This document shows, piece by piece, positions 11,809-21,612 of a stretch of DNA of 61,245 bases. Positions within the stretch are counted from its first letter, which is position 1, and each line of letters begins with the position of its first letter. The stretch lies in NCBI GenBank assembly GCA_027604185.1, contig JADGKB010000089.1, forward strand, positions 1-61,245, in the 5' to 3' direction. Under the pieces are notes generated by a model. That model was not told where the DNA came from. It made no database searches and worked only from the letters and a program-made list of their open reading frames with translations. The DNA is from Boothiomyces macroporosus (taxonomy: Eukaryota > Chytridiomycota > Chytridiomycetes > Rhizophydiales > Terramycetaceae). The position numbers were made by a program, and so were the translations under genes.

Positions 11809-12254
11809 GTGGAGATTATTTTTTTCAAACTATCAAGAGGTTAGTGAGTCAGCCTGTGCAGCTGATGCCAAAGAATTCTAAATATCACGAGATAATCACA
11901 TACGGTATAATTTATACCGGCACTGTAAAGAGTCCAGACCTTGCTCAAATCCAAGATGATTCAAACGCAATTCTCGTTTATTCATATTTCCTGCCATTAA
12001 TATCTCATTATTAAACTGGGGCAGATTAGAAAGTGCCTGAAAAGTTGGGTCTGCAAGTTGAAGAAGCTAGAATATCTGAGGACATACTCTAGCATAATTC
12101 TAGACAGATTTCAGTTAGATACTTTGGAAAATCTCATGTGGATTGTCAAAAATGAATCCCTTATATTCATAATTGGGTGCGATAAAGAGAAGGTTCAAAG
12201 ACAGAAAGCTGGAATGACGTCAAATGAAAAGAAAACGAGAAAGTTATAAGCATG
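11809..12254. other. Intergenic with an unassigned small ORF
   Basis: This lies between the 5' end of the P5B ATPase and the 3' end of the first 7TM gene. A plus-strand frame at 12058-12249 (63 codons, Lys-rich end) could be an exon, since it contains a plausible amphipathic segment (YSSIILDRFQLDTLENLMWI). I found no upstream exon chain and no family match. Otherwise nothing recognised. Confidence 0.2.
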
Positions 12255-13233
12255 TTATTCGCTATTCTCAACCGCTGATTTCAAGCCATTCTTTATGAGG
12301 ACAGTGGGAACAAGTTCTCTTGCTGGCGCTTTGAGATACTCCGCGTCAGACAATTTCTTTGTACTTGGAAGCTGTCTTTGATTGAAAATAGCTTGCAGGA
12401 GGACAAATTTATAGAACACTTGGTTAAAAAGGAATTACAGCAAATGATGTGGTTCATGGCTACTTTGGCACATAGGTGGGTCATTAACCAACCAAAGTTC
12501 AGCAGTGGCATGCTAGCAATCCCAACCTTTCCAGCCACCAATAATAGTACGGATAACCAGTCATTCAAACACGCGCCGACTACCAAATTGGAAAACTTTT
12601 TGATATTCATGGAACTATTTGAAAGATCCAGGTCACTTTTCATTGACTTTAGCTGCCACATTCCTTTGAGTATTTTGTACACAAAGAACGCTTGCCATGT
12701 AGATATCAACTGGCTAAGAAGTCCAAAAGCAGCCAGTCCGTACTGGTCCCACTATTTAGAAACTAATTACATATAGCTGCCATCCAGTACTTGGTACTCC
12801 AAGAGACTGCAATTTAAGAAGGAATCCTCCCCAAAGCAAGATGCTCACGATTGCATAAAGTGCTTTCGCCATTAGTATGCGTTCTTTGGAGAGCCCTTTA
12901 CTTGTTTCACAGAATACATTCAATATATCCAGTTGCATCAGAATCAGATAGAATACCATCACACTTACCATTCCGTTAATCAGCCACGATATGATGGCTG
13001 GACATTCAACAACCAAGTGAACAGAATCTAGAATCGTCCATACATAATAGAGAAGCTGCAAGGACAGCAGCTTCCTAGCGATTGCGCCATTTATAATTGC
13101 TTTTTTACATATCAGCAGGAACGATACATATATGTTGACAGATATCTGTATAACGTAAAATGTGAGTAAAAGTAAATAACTGGATTGGAAAATGTAAGTG
13201 AATAGCTAGAGTTCCATCGTATCCTACTCCCAT
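12255..13233 (-). CDS. Seven-TM-like protein, copy 1 (5' end frame-offset)
   Basis: Not recognised as a named family. Its downstream neighbour (13346-14378) is a clear paralogue along the whole length. Both have about seven hydrophobic segments, a conserved WDQYG..AFGL..Q.ISTWQA block and a short polar C-tail (KAPARELVPTVLIKNG here). Confident introns: 12752-12770 (19 nt) and 12419-12438 (20 nt, ends AAG). The start MGVGYDGTLAI is homologous to copy 2 (MGIAYDGTVAI) but is one base out of frame with the rest. Either a 1-nt deletion damaged the gene, or removal of 13206-13227 (22 nt, gt...ctag) restores the frame and gives about 305 residues starting MGLFTYIFQSS. A 7TM sensor or receptor is possible because a class C GPCR follows, but this is inference. 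Confidence 0.65.
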
Positions 13234-13345
13234 TTATTTTTTCAGCGGATTACGTCAAGAAATTTGACTGTTTGAATTCTACCTTTTATTGGCAATTCAC
13301 GAATACTAAAACTGAATGATTTCCTATTTGGTAATTATTTATCCT

Positions 13346-14378
13346 TCATGCCGTTAGTTTGTTTGCGGTGGACGAGTGTCTGGTAGTAAATGAATTTTCG
13401 TTGAGTTTCATTCCAGAATGGTATTCCTTCTTTACAATAACTGTGGGTGCCAACTCTCCGGTAGGGGTTTTCACAAGCATTTCTTTCTTGGAAGCCTCCA
13501 CAGTATTAGGATGTGAACCAGAATGAAATATAAGTTGAAGCAAAACAAATTTGTAGAATACTATGGTTAATCATATGTACAGAATATTATATGTGTCATT
13601 ATTACTTTTGCGCTTAGATGGTTTAGTATCCATCCTACATTGCCCGGAGCATGATTTACAAGACCAATTTTAGCAAGGATCAGCAAACATGCTGCTATCC
13701 AATCATTCAAGCAAGCTCCAATGACTACGTTTGAGAATATTTTGATATGAGAGAGTGTACCTGTTAAATCGAAATCGCTTCTTGCTGACCGTATCGCAAA
13801 TAGACCTTTGAGCACTTTGTAAATCAAAAATGCTTGCCATGTAGATATAAATTGACTAAACAGGCCAAACGCGGCAATTCCATACTGATCCCACTATCTT
13901 AGCATTTCCTTACATACAAGATCCATCCCCTATCTAGTTGCCCTAGATACCCTAACTTTATAATGAATCCTCCCAAAAGAATTATGCTGATAATGCTGTA
14001 ACAAATCATTCCCATTTTAATTCTACTTTTGGTTAGAAATTTACTGGACGAAATGAATGAATTTAATAGTTTCAATTGCATTATAATCAAGTAAAACACC
14101 ATTCCATACACTAGCCCTACATCAATCCACGATATAAATGGTGGGCAGTCTACTAGCAAGTGAACAAAATCTAGAATCATCCAAAAGTAATACAAGAACT
14201 GTAATCCAATTAAATTGCGGCAAATTGACGTGTTGATTATCGATTTTTTTATTATCAGTCGATATGATACATAGAGATTGGCTGTAATTTGAATTACGTA
14301 TATTGATATTAAAAAGTAAATAACTGGATTTGACATTGTGAATTGTATCGCTACAGTCCCATCATATGCGATCCCCAT
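13346..14378 (-). CDS. Seven-TM-like protein, copy 2
   Basis: Three exons give about 330 residues of an unrecognised polytopic membrane protein. Hydrophobic segments appear near residues 18-45, 55-75, 85-105, 120-140, 160-185, 205-230 and 240-265, followed by a polar tail (VKTPTGELAPTVIVKK). Introns of 20 nt lie at 13894-13913 and 13561-13580, at the same positions as in copy 1, so the tandem duplication postdates these introns. It is head-to-tail with copy 1, 112 bp apart. Seven helices with a cytosolic tail would fit a GPCR-like receptor, but I see no class-defining motif. Confidence 0.75.
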
Positions 14379-14914
14379 TTTCTTGAAACAAATGTGGTTA
14401 CGTCAGCCAAATAAGAAAGCGCACATACTCACAATCTTTAAAAGGGGTCATAAAATTTAAATACTGGTATGTACGAAAAGAAATTGGCGGAATGATTTGA
14501 GAGTTAAAGAAAAACGCGTTCCTTTTATACTGCATAGACTAGATTCCTTTGTTCAGGGAACACATTATGAATTGTTAATCGGAAGTAGTCGGAAAAGGGC
14601 GGGTGGTGGTTAGAATGCATTGAAAATGCTTTTGAGCACTTTTGAATTTGAATATAATAGAAATTAGGTCTGAAGAGTGAGCAAAGTATGAACAGATTGT
14701 TTTATGTTCAATAATTTTCAATATACAATGCAGTGTTCTCTTCATATCCAGTTTTTCCTGCTGTACCGGTCGGTTTCCAAGTACATCACAATCGTAACTC
14801 ATTTTCCTGTTCATATTCGAATAAGGCCAAGTAGATTTACTGCCAACAATTACAAAATTCCAAGTCAGTTGAAACATGTGATGCTTGGCTGAAAAAACGC
14901 GTTGTTTCCTAAAA
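14379..14914. promoter_or_regulatory. Divergent promoter region with two ACGCGT boxes
   Basis: This shared 5' region lies between 7TM copy 2 (minus) and the class C GPCR (plus). It contains the 11-mer AAAAACGCGTT twice, with ACGCGT at 14514-14519 and 14897-14902. The second ends 12 bases before the GPCR start codon. ACGCGT is the MluI cell-cycle box of fungi, but two occurrences do not prove function. Open frames antisense to the GPCR start look like shadows. Confidence 0.3.
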
Positions 14915-17547
14915 ATGCAATTAATCTGTCTGGTCAGAGCATTCTTACTAACTGCTGTAGTTTTCTGTCTTTCCCCGAATGGAAGTATTCTCATTAAAGT
15001 GGGGATGCTTCTTGACTTTGAAACTGGGATTGGAGATATGGTAAGCTTGACTAATTTAGACGGATCCAATTGAGGCGGTTTTCCTTCGCATTGACCAGCT
15101 CAATAAGCAAAATGCCTCCTTGATCCATCCTGATGCGCAATTAGTGCCTACCCTTTTAAACAATCAAGCTGTTACAAAGCAGTTGATTTTGGATACATTA
15201 CACATGACTGAAACTGACGAAATATTTATTCTAGGCACTGGTGCGTCTTCCACTACGATTATATCGTCTTTAATCTTGCAAAACTATAATATCCCAATGT
15301 GCTGCGGGGCGTCTACCAATCCCAGTATGCAATCTTTAACCAAGCTTTGTCTAGAAAAGACCTCTATCCAAACTTCTTTCGCACTATTCCAAATGACAAC
15401 GCGGCAACGTTAACCATGGCTCAATATATTGTCTCAAACGGTTGGTCCAAAATTGCTACCATTAATACTGACGAAGATTACGGAAACGGGGCTATTTCGT
15501 CTTTCTTGCAAGTGACGGCACAATACAATATTACCATTCTCTCTCGGCAATCGGTAGAGACCAATGTTGACGCTAATGCTGCGAATAATATCGCTCAACA
15601 AATTCTTTCTGCTGGTGCTAGAATCATAGTATATTTTGGAATGCAACCAGAATACCAGATTATTGTTGATGCTGCTGCCAAAGCTGGTGTCTATGGCAAA
15701 GGCTATGTGTGGTTAACCACAGATGCCATTGCGGGGATTACTCCTACACCATCTTTAATAGGAACAATTTACCTGTTTCCACTAGAAAGAGCCGACGGTC
15801 CGGCAGCAGATGCCTTTGATGCTTATTGGAAAGCAAATAGAATGAATATGCCAAATCCGCCGGCAAACTTGTCTTCAGTGGACCATTCCGGCGCATATGG
15901 CTACTTTTACTCTTCCTGCGTTGACTTGATGGTTCTTGGAATGGATGCGCTGGTAAAAGCAAACAACAATAATGCCACAAAGCTGGCACTAGGTACTAGA
16001 TGCTAATGTAGGTGAATTGAATAATCAAATGATTGTTCCGGAGACGTTCTCATTCCCAAATTTCCAAACGACAACTGGTAAAGTTGTCTTGGATAAAAAT
16101 GGAGATCGAAGTGGAGAGTATGGCATTTACAATTTCCAAGAGGACTTGAGCTATCCCATGGTGGCAAAATGGATTGATGGCCAAGAAGTTCCAATAATGG
16201 CATATACTTATCCTGGAGGATCCTCTGTTAAACCAGCAGATTCTATCGACCCAACATCCGTGGCAGACTACTTGCAGCCATCTGGCGATGTTCTGGGATA
16301 TCTGGTTGAGTTCTTTACTGCCGTTGGCGCTTTGGCAAGTATTGCAACTGTTGTCGGCATTTTGTACTATAGAGATAAGCAAGTTGTGCGAGCATCAGAT
16401 GTCAACACTGGACTAGTAATGCAATTTTGTATTTTCCTTTCCTGGTTCAACCTACTAACGATGCTTTCAAAGCCTACCAGGCTGACATGCACCATTGACT
16501 CTATTTTGCTACCAATAACATTCACGGTGTATTATGGGATCATGTATATAAAGAACCACAGAATATACTCTATTTTTATGAAGCCGATGGAGAGGAAAAA
16601 GATCTCGCATTTGATTACAATCGGTCTAGGCACTACTTTTGCAATTCCAATGGCGATTATTGTTTTGATTTGGAATGTGTTGGATGGCCCAAAACCGGCT
16701 GCATTGGCAGTAACCAAAGGGGTTTATGCTTGGACCTGCTCATCGAATTCAACGAATTTTCAAAATGACATGGTTGCAGCAATATCAATTTATTGTGCGG
16801 TCGTATTAGGGTTCAATCTTTACATTGCGTTCAAAACAAGGACTATTCCATCGAAATATAGCCAAACAAAGATGATTACTCTTTCGATCTACAATTCTGT
16901 TATTGTAATTTTTATTAATTTAGATTTGTCTGTTTGCAATGGCCATTCTTATTTCACCTGGGTTAGGTTTCAGATTGAAAGCAGCAATCAAAATGATAGC
17001 AGTATTCTACATTCTCCTATTTAACCTCTTATCATCCTTCTCGTTCAAAGTCATGTTGTGTTTGAGAAACAAAGGAGGAAAATCGACAGACGGAAGTGGA
17101 GGTTCTGGCTCTTCTTCCCAGAATCAGACCAAAAATGCTTCGCAAGGTTCTAAAGGGGACTTGAAAAAGAACTCTGACAATATTGTATTAATCAAAAAGC
17201 TGGGCTTCTTTAGCGAAGCAAAGAGCAGATCCATATTCGCCGAAAATCAAGATCTGGTTACCTTCTGCGTGTACCACAAAACCAGTCTTGAAGACAAGAA
17301 CGGAGTGGCAGACGCAAACGGAGAAGTTTGGAAGTTCCAGAACCTAAAAGAGTTTGAAATTGAAATAGCGTCTGAAACACAAAGAAAGATAACAATCAAC
17401 AAGGAAAAGTATATTGTAACCTTTGCAGATGAGGCTGTTGCTAAAAAGTGGGACGCTTATTTCCAGCGATGGTCGTTATACAAGCATAGTGCCTCACCAT
17501 CCTTCATTGGCGGTGCGTCTGCAAGGTCAAATGAAGTGAGAGATTAG
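14915..17547 (+). CDS. Class C (GABA-B/mGluR-like) GPCR with periplasmic-binding-protein ectodomain
   Basis: Known role: class C receptors sense small ligands through a bilobed Venus-flytrap domain and signal through G proteins. Seen: five exons give about 851 residues. Order: signal peptide (LVRAFLLTAVVFCL); ligand-binding domain to about residue 420 (YPNFFRTIPND; WSKIATINTDEDYGNGAISS); seven TM helices about 440-700; low-complexity Gly/Ser linker; C-terminal segment about 750-840 with PH-like spacing, ending KYIVTFADEAVAKKWDAYFQ. Introns: 15041-15059, 15325-15344 (ends AAG), 15993-16011, 16905-16923 (19-20 nt). An ACGCGT box lies just upstream. The ligand is unknown. The PH-like reading of the tail is inference. 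Confidence 0.88.
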
Positions 17548-17972
17548 ATGTGCCCAATAAATTGTTCTCGTTATCCGGTTGTTATAATTGACGTCAGTTT
17601 CTCATTTATATTGACGAATTAGTCGTTCGCGCCAACCTTTGCTCATGTAACTTTGTGAAGCCTCGCCTAAGTTTGCGATTGCTGTATATCATCCTTGAGT
17701 GATAAATTGCTTCTTGGGAATGGGGTATGTTAATCGTCCACTGGTCATTAACAATCTGCCATAGAGCAGTGCTTACTGGAAAGACACTGGGGATCAATGT
17801 TTACCTCCCTGTTTGATAATTACCCACTAACAGTATCCGCCAATCGGGTTGGATTCTAAATTGACCGGTATTACAGCCTAAATTTCTCACTGTCGTGTTT
17901 AGGTCGCCCTCTGATTTGTGGCTCATTCGTTTTGTCCTTTGTCCAAGCTTCAGGCTTTTCAACACTTTTGAA
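17548..17972. other. Intergenic, nothing recognised
   Basis: The GPCR transcript probably ends near its AATAAA about 9 bases after the stop codon. The remaining bases hold only short open frames without motifs. An upstream in-frame ATG at 17895 could extend the Sel1 protein by 26 residues, but the added stretch is unlike protein. Confidence 0.5.
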
Positions 17973-18642
17973 ATGCCAAAAGAATTCACTGATTTGGCAG
18001 TAGCAACAGCGAACCACTATGCACTTCCTTCACCACTAAATCCTCCAGCAAAAATTAAAACTGCAAAACCAGTACCGGAATACATCGATCCCACCGACCC
18101 TTTAGCAGTAGGAATATATTATCATGAACTAAACGAATTTGAGATATCAGCGTATTATTTCTCTGTCGCAGCAGCAAGAGGACATCCGACAGGGCTGTTT
18201 TTATATGCCATATCATTACGACATGGGTGGGGAGTGGAGAAGAATGAAAAGGAAGCGTTCCGCTTGGTAATATCAATTTAATACAGTTATCTTCTGTCAC
18301 TGAAAGCGTAGTTGGAGAAGAGGATTTCAAGAGAATGGGAAATGCATCGCATATACCTTTGGCGCTTTACGAAGTGGGAATGTCGTTTCAACAGGGATGG
18401 GGAGTCCCTAAAGATAAAGTAAAGGCTGCATATTACTTTCAACAGGCTGCTCAGTTAGGAGATCCGGATGCGCAAGTTGCGCTTGCAGAGTGCTTTATGA
18501 GGTTTATACAACTAATTTTAGAGGTGACGGCGTCAAACCAAGCAAGCAACATGCAGCTACTTGGTTTAGAAAAGCAGAAAAGCAAGGTGCTAGGTTGGTA
18601 CAAATGCAGTGGATTTGGAAGGAGAAGTATGACGAGAAATAG
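17973..18642 (+). CDS. Sel1-repeat (tetratricopeptide-like) protein
   Basis: Three exons give about 209 residues. Seen: Sel1-type repeats such as GLFLYAISLRHGWGVEKNEK, ALYEVGMSFQQGWGVPKDKV followed by KAAYYFQQAAQLGDPDAQ, and GDGVKPSKQHAATWFRKAEK. Known: Sel1 repeats are alpha-helical scaffolds, and fungal members include chitin synthase activators and ER degradation adaptors. This copy is short and has no targeting signal, so a specific role is not assigned. Introns are 18267-18286 and 18502-18521 (20 nt each). The second restores the last repeat. ATG 17973 was chosen because an acidic start (MPKEFTDLAVA) leads straight into the conserved part. Confidence 0.82.
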
Positions 18643-18911
18643 AATTAAATGCTGTAAATGATTTTAATATTTGCCTTTCATGCCCCTTGCTCATTTTGAT
18701 TTACATTGCCGGATTTTCCATGTGCTTCTATTCTAGATCTCCAAACTTGTTCCCTGTTGGCATTGAAGCCTGCACTGATAGATTGCATCCGCGTTTCATG
18801 AGAATCCAATCAACATTAAATGAAAAGCGCTTTCGATGCCAAAACCACTAAGCTTAAGGGTACTGCTCAGTTTGGTTAAATTAGTCACGTTGACATCACC
18901 CGCGAATCAAA

Positions 18912-19337
18912 ATGAATTTAAAAAGCGATAAAAGCAGACAGACCGATCCTCTTAGCGAAATGAATAACCTGCTCAGATTGAGATTCCAACTAGCGAAACC
19001 TGTAAATGCAAGTATATTTAGGCCAATGCTGATATACAGACCAATCTATAGCCAACCCTCCCTTCAATCAAAGATTATGCAGCCAATGAGACAAATATCT
19101 ACCACTCCAAAGCTGAACGCACCGTTCCTAACCAAAATCCCAGTTCATGATAGCGTAGCAGTGACTATGCCAATCACCATACCGCTAGTAGCTACCGGAA
19201 TGTACTTTATGTATTCTGGATTATTGATAGCGTCTCTATTTGGATTCATATTCTTATATTGTCTGGGTTCAGTTGCACTATTGTCCGCTCTCTCTCCAGT
19301 TATTGGTATTCTTAATTACCTCATTGCTTGGAAATAA
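18912..19337 (+). CDS. Small, probably mitochondrial, membrane protein, family member 1
   Basis: A single exon of 141 codons. The internal ATG at 18960 gives an N-terminus rich in Arg and Ser and poor in acids (MNNLLRLRFQLAKPVNASIF), typical of mitochondrial presequences. Two hydrophobic segments follow (LVATGMYFMYSGLLIASLFG; SVALLSALSPVIGILNYLIA). It resembles the two larger downstream proteins in layout but lacks their C-terminal domain. Family unknown. The stop TAA overlaps AATAAA. The start could be 18912 or 18960. Confidence 0.6.
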   Translation: MNLKSDKSRQTDPLSEMNNLLRLRFQLAKPVNASIFRPMLIYRPIYSQPSLQSKIMQPMRQISTTPKLNAPFLTKIPVHDSVAVTMPITIPLVATGMYFMYSGLLIASLFGFIFLYCLGSVALLSALSPVIGILNYLIAWK

Positions 19338-19405
19338 ACTAATAAAATGTCTATATCTCTTTTGGCTTTAGGCAAAATTCAAAGCGAAAAAGTTTACCTC
19401 TTAGA

Positions 19406-20158
19406 ATGATTCCAACACTACTTCACCTCAGACCTGCGCTCAGGATAAACAAGCAGCTGTTCAAATCTCAGCCAAGGTTATTTCATCAAATCAGCCGCAA
19501 CAGCATTCCATCCATCAAACCAGCGATGCTTAACTACGGGTTCAGCAACACCATCAACCCATACAAATTCAAACCAGTCGCACCGCTCATTAAACCTTAC
19601 TCTTCTGCAACTCCAACTTCAAACAAAGGCAGATACTTTGTAATTGGTTTAGCTGTCTTTGGTGCGGTTTCACTAATTCCGGATCTATTTTCTTCAGTAA
19701 TCACATTGGCTGTGCTTGGAATAGTCGCATTGACATATATATTTACCTTCTCGTTTGTATTCACTATCGGATTATTCGTTGCGGCTTTATTAGCGCTCAT
19801 TGCCGTTGTATTCAGCATCCCTGCAATAGATTTATACATGGATACTAAAAAGATGATTGAAACTAATCAATTAAGTCGTGGATGGAAAGTTGTACCAATT
19901 GAACATAGAGGATTGATTTCCAGAAAGAACCAATCCCATTCCGTTAGTCATGTTGATATCAAACTAGATTTTGACTCTGATATTAAACAAAATTCCCTTG
20001 TTAAAATGTACTTTGACTTGGGAAAGGTTGTTGGTAACTCTACTGCATTGACAGGGCATGTTTCCCTCCAGCGCGATTGTTTTGGGTGGTGGATGTACTC
20101 TATCCCCTTTGACTTGGAATATATCAATGAAGACGAACATCACTCTGCTCATTTCTAG
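19406..20158 (+). CDS. Probable mitochondrial membrane protein, family member 2
   Basis: A single exon of 250 residues. The N-terminus MIPTLLHLRPALRINKQLFK is Arg-rich without acids, as in a mitochondrial presequence. Two or three hydrophobic segments occupy about residues 75-145. A soluble C-terminal domain contains SRGWKVVPIEHRGLIS and ends with VSLQRDCFGWWMYSIPFDLE. The same blocks recur in 20727-21479 (TSDWTVVPFEDRGIIS; VSLQKNCFGWYKYSIPFDLD), defining a paralogous family I do not recognise. Its 5' end was copied recently into the pseudogene at 20385-20612. Confidence 0.7.
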   Translation: MIPTLLHLRPALRINKQLFKSQPRLFHQISRNSIPSIKPAMLNYGFSNTINPYKFKPVAPLIKPYSSATPTSNKGRYFVIGLAVFGAVSLIPDLFSSVITLAVLGIVALTYIFTFSFVFTIGLFVAALLALIAVVFSIPAIDLYMDTKKMIETNQLSRGWKVVPIEHRGLISRKNQSHSVSHVDIKLDFDSDIKQNSLVKMYFDLGKVVGNSTALTGHVSLQRDCFGWWMYSIPFDLEYINEDEHHSAHF

Positions 20159-20384
20159 TACAATTCGAATAAACTCTCTTTTGAACTATTATGTCACCAT
20201 TGGCAAGTGAAGGACAGGCAATAAGTATAGGTCCAACAGGACTGTTGGTAGATTTCCTTTTAGCCAAGGTAGTCATTTGCGGGCGATGACTCCTAAAGAA
20301 GCTGTTTGTGTTATCCACGCACTTCCCGTGATTCTGACTGTCTTTGTGCAAGTCTCAGTTAAAACCATTGTGCCAGAAAAAGAT

Positions 20385-20612
20385 GAAGTTTACCTCTTAG
20401 AATGATTCCAACACTACTTCACCTCAGACCTGCACTCAGGATAAACAGGCAGCTGTTTAAAATCCAGCCAAGATTATTTATCAATTTAACCGCAACAGCA
20501 TTTCATCCTTCAAGCCAACTCTGAATTCCAAGTTTAACTTGCATGTTAAACCAATCAACTACAAGGCCATTGCAGCACAAATTAAACCCCGCGCTATTGC
20601 ATCCAAGGTATA
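20385..20612 (+). pseudogene. Truncated, frameshifted copy of the 5' end of the 19406-20158 gene
   Basis: Bases from the leader AGTTTACCTCTTAG through the first roughly 110 coding bases are nearly identical to 19390-19520. They diverge by scattered substitutions and a one-base loss near 20472 that puts a stop after about 40 codons. Weak homology continues to about 20612, after which the hydrophobic and C-terminal domains are absent. The retained leader suggests a segmental duplication rather than a processed copy. The next full gene starts at 20727. Confidence 0.8.
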
Positions 20613-20726
20613 GATCATCTCAATCAACCAAAGCAACACTAAAATGATTGAAATAAACTTGTGTCTTTGATTTAGTGTGGCTTTATAAGCCAAAAAAGCG
20701 ACCTTGAAAGTTGCCCTCATAACCAA

Positions 20727-21479
20727 ATGAATTCCCTTCTAAGTGCGTTTAGAAGAACCGCAACACTCAATTTAAAAAAGTATCCCAGACCAGTGTATTC
20801 CAGACCTCTCACTTCAATCACTCTGCATTCCAAGAAAGTGGATTTCAGCCCAGTTAAACGATTATTACCTAGCTTGGTAAAAGAATTCAAGAAACCATAC
20901 TCTACAAGAAAGCATTCAACAATTACTATGGAAACTCCTAAACTACCAACTGTAGTGACCGGGCTGTCCATTATTGGAGGTATCACACTTGTGCCCCTGA
21001 TTATTCCAGTGCTATCAGCTTCCATGGCTTACTCTGCTAGTATTTTGGTCCTAGCAATGACTCTTGGCGCAACCTACTCCTTGCTGACCTCAATTCTACT
21101 TTTACTTACTATTGCCGCTGTAATTATCGCAATTCCAACCTACGACTTGTACTGCGAAGCAAAGAAAATAACTAGGTTAGGCAGAATAACAAGCGACTGG
21201 ACTGTCGTTCCATTTGAAGATCGCGGTATCATATCCTATGCAAACCATGAATATTTGCCAAAGAAAATTAGACTAAACGATATTGACGAAGAGCTAAAGC
21301 AAAATGAATTCTATGAACTATACGAGCATGTCGGAACCATTTTATCCCGCCAGACTTCTTTTAAGGGAACAGTGTCTTTGCAAAAGAACTGCTTTGGATG
21401 GTACAAGTACAGCATTCCATTTGACTTGGACTCTATCCGAATGAAAAACCATGAATTCATCATATATCAAGTTCGTTAA
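20727..21479 (+). CDS. Probable mitochondrial membrane protein, family member 3
   Basis: A single exon of 250 residues, same architecture and length as 19406-20158: Arg-rich presequence-like N-terminus (MNSLLSAFRRTATLNLKKYP), Gly/Leu-rich membrane segments about residues 78-150, then the C-terminal domain. Shared motifs with member 2 are a DLY..K segment, W.VVP.E.RG.IS, and the final VSLQ..CFGW..YSIPFDL. The family is unknown to me. Tandem expansion with loss in between (pseudogene) suggests a fast-evolving, perhaps lineage-specific, locus. The stop TAA overlaps AATAAA. Confidence 0.7.
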   Translation: MNSLLSAFRRTATLNLKKYPRPVYSRPLTSITLHSKKVDFSPVKRLLPSLVKEFKKPYSTRKHSTITMETPKLPTVVTGLSIIGGITLVPLIIPVLSASMAYSASILVLAMTLGATYSLLTSILLLLTIAAVIIAIPTYDLYCEAKKITRLGRITSDWTVVPFEDRGIISYANHEYLPKKIRLNDIDEELKQNEFYELYEHVGTILSRQTSFKGTVSLQKNCFGWYKYSIPFDLDSIRMKNHEFIIYQVR

Positions 21480-21612
21480 TAAATCCGCTCCATGTATTTA
21501 CCCCTCATTCCGTTTTCCTTGATTCAGCAACCACAGCACTCGGCGAATACGCTGATTGATTGGATCTTTCATGGACACGCTTGGCTGTCATTTCACTTTT
21601 ACTTTTTTTCTC

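Noticed and set aside
14575..15069. Minus-strand ORF of 164 codons over the GPCR start
   Set aside because: It is antisense to the signal peptide and first GPCR exon, has no motif, and the sense frame is clearly a class C receptor.
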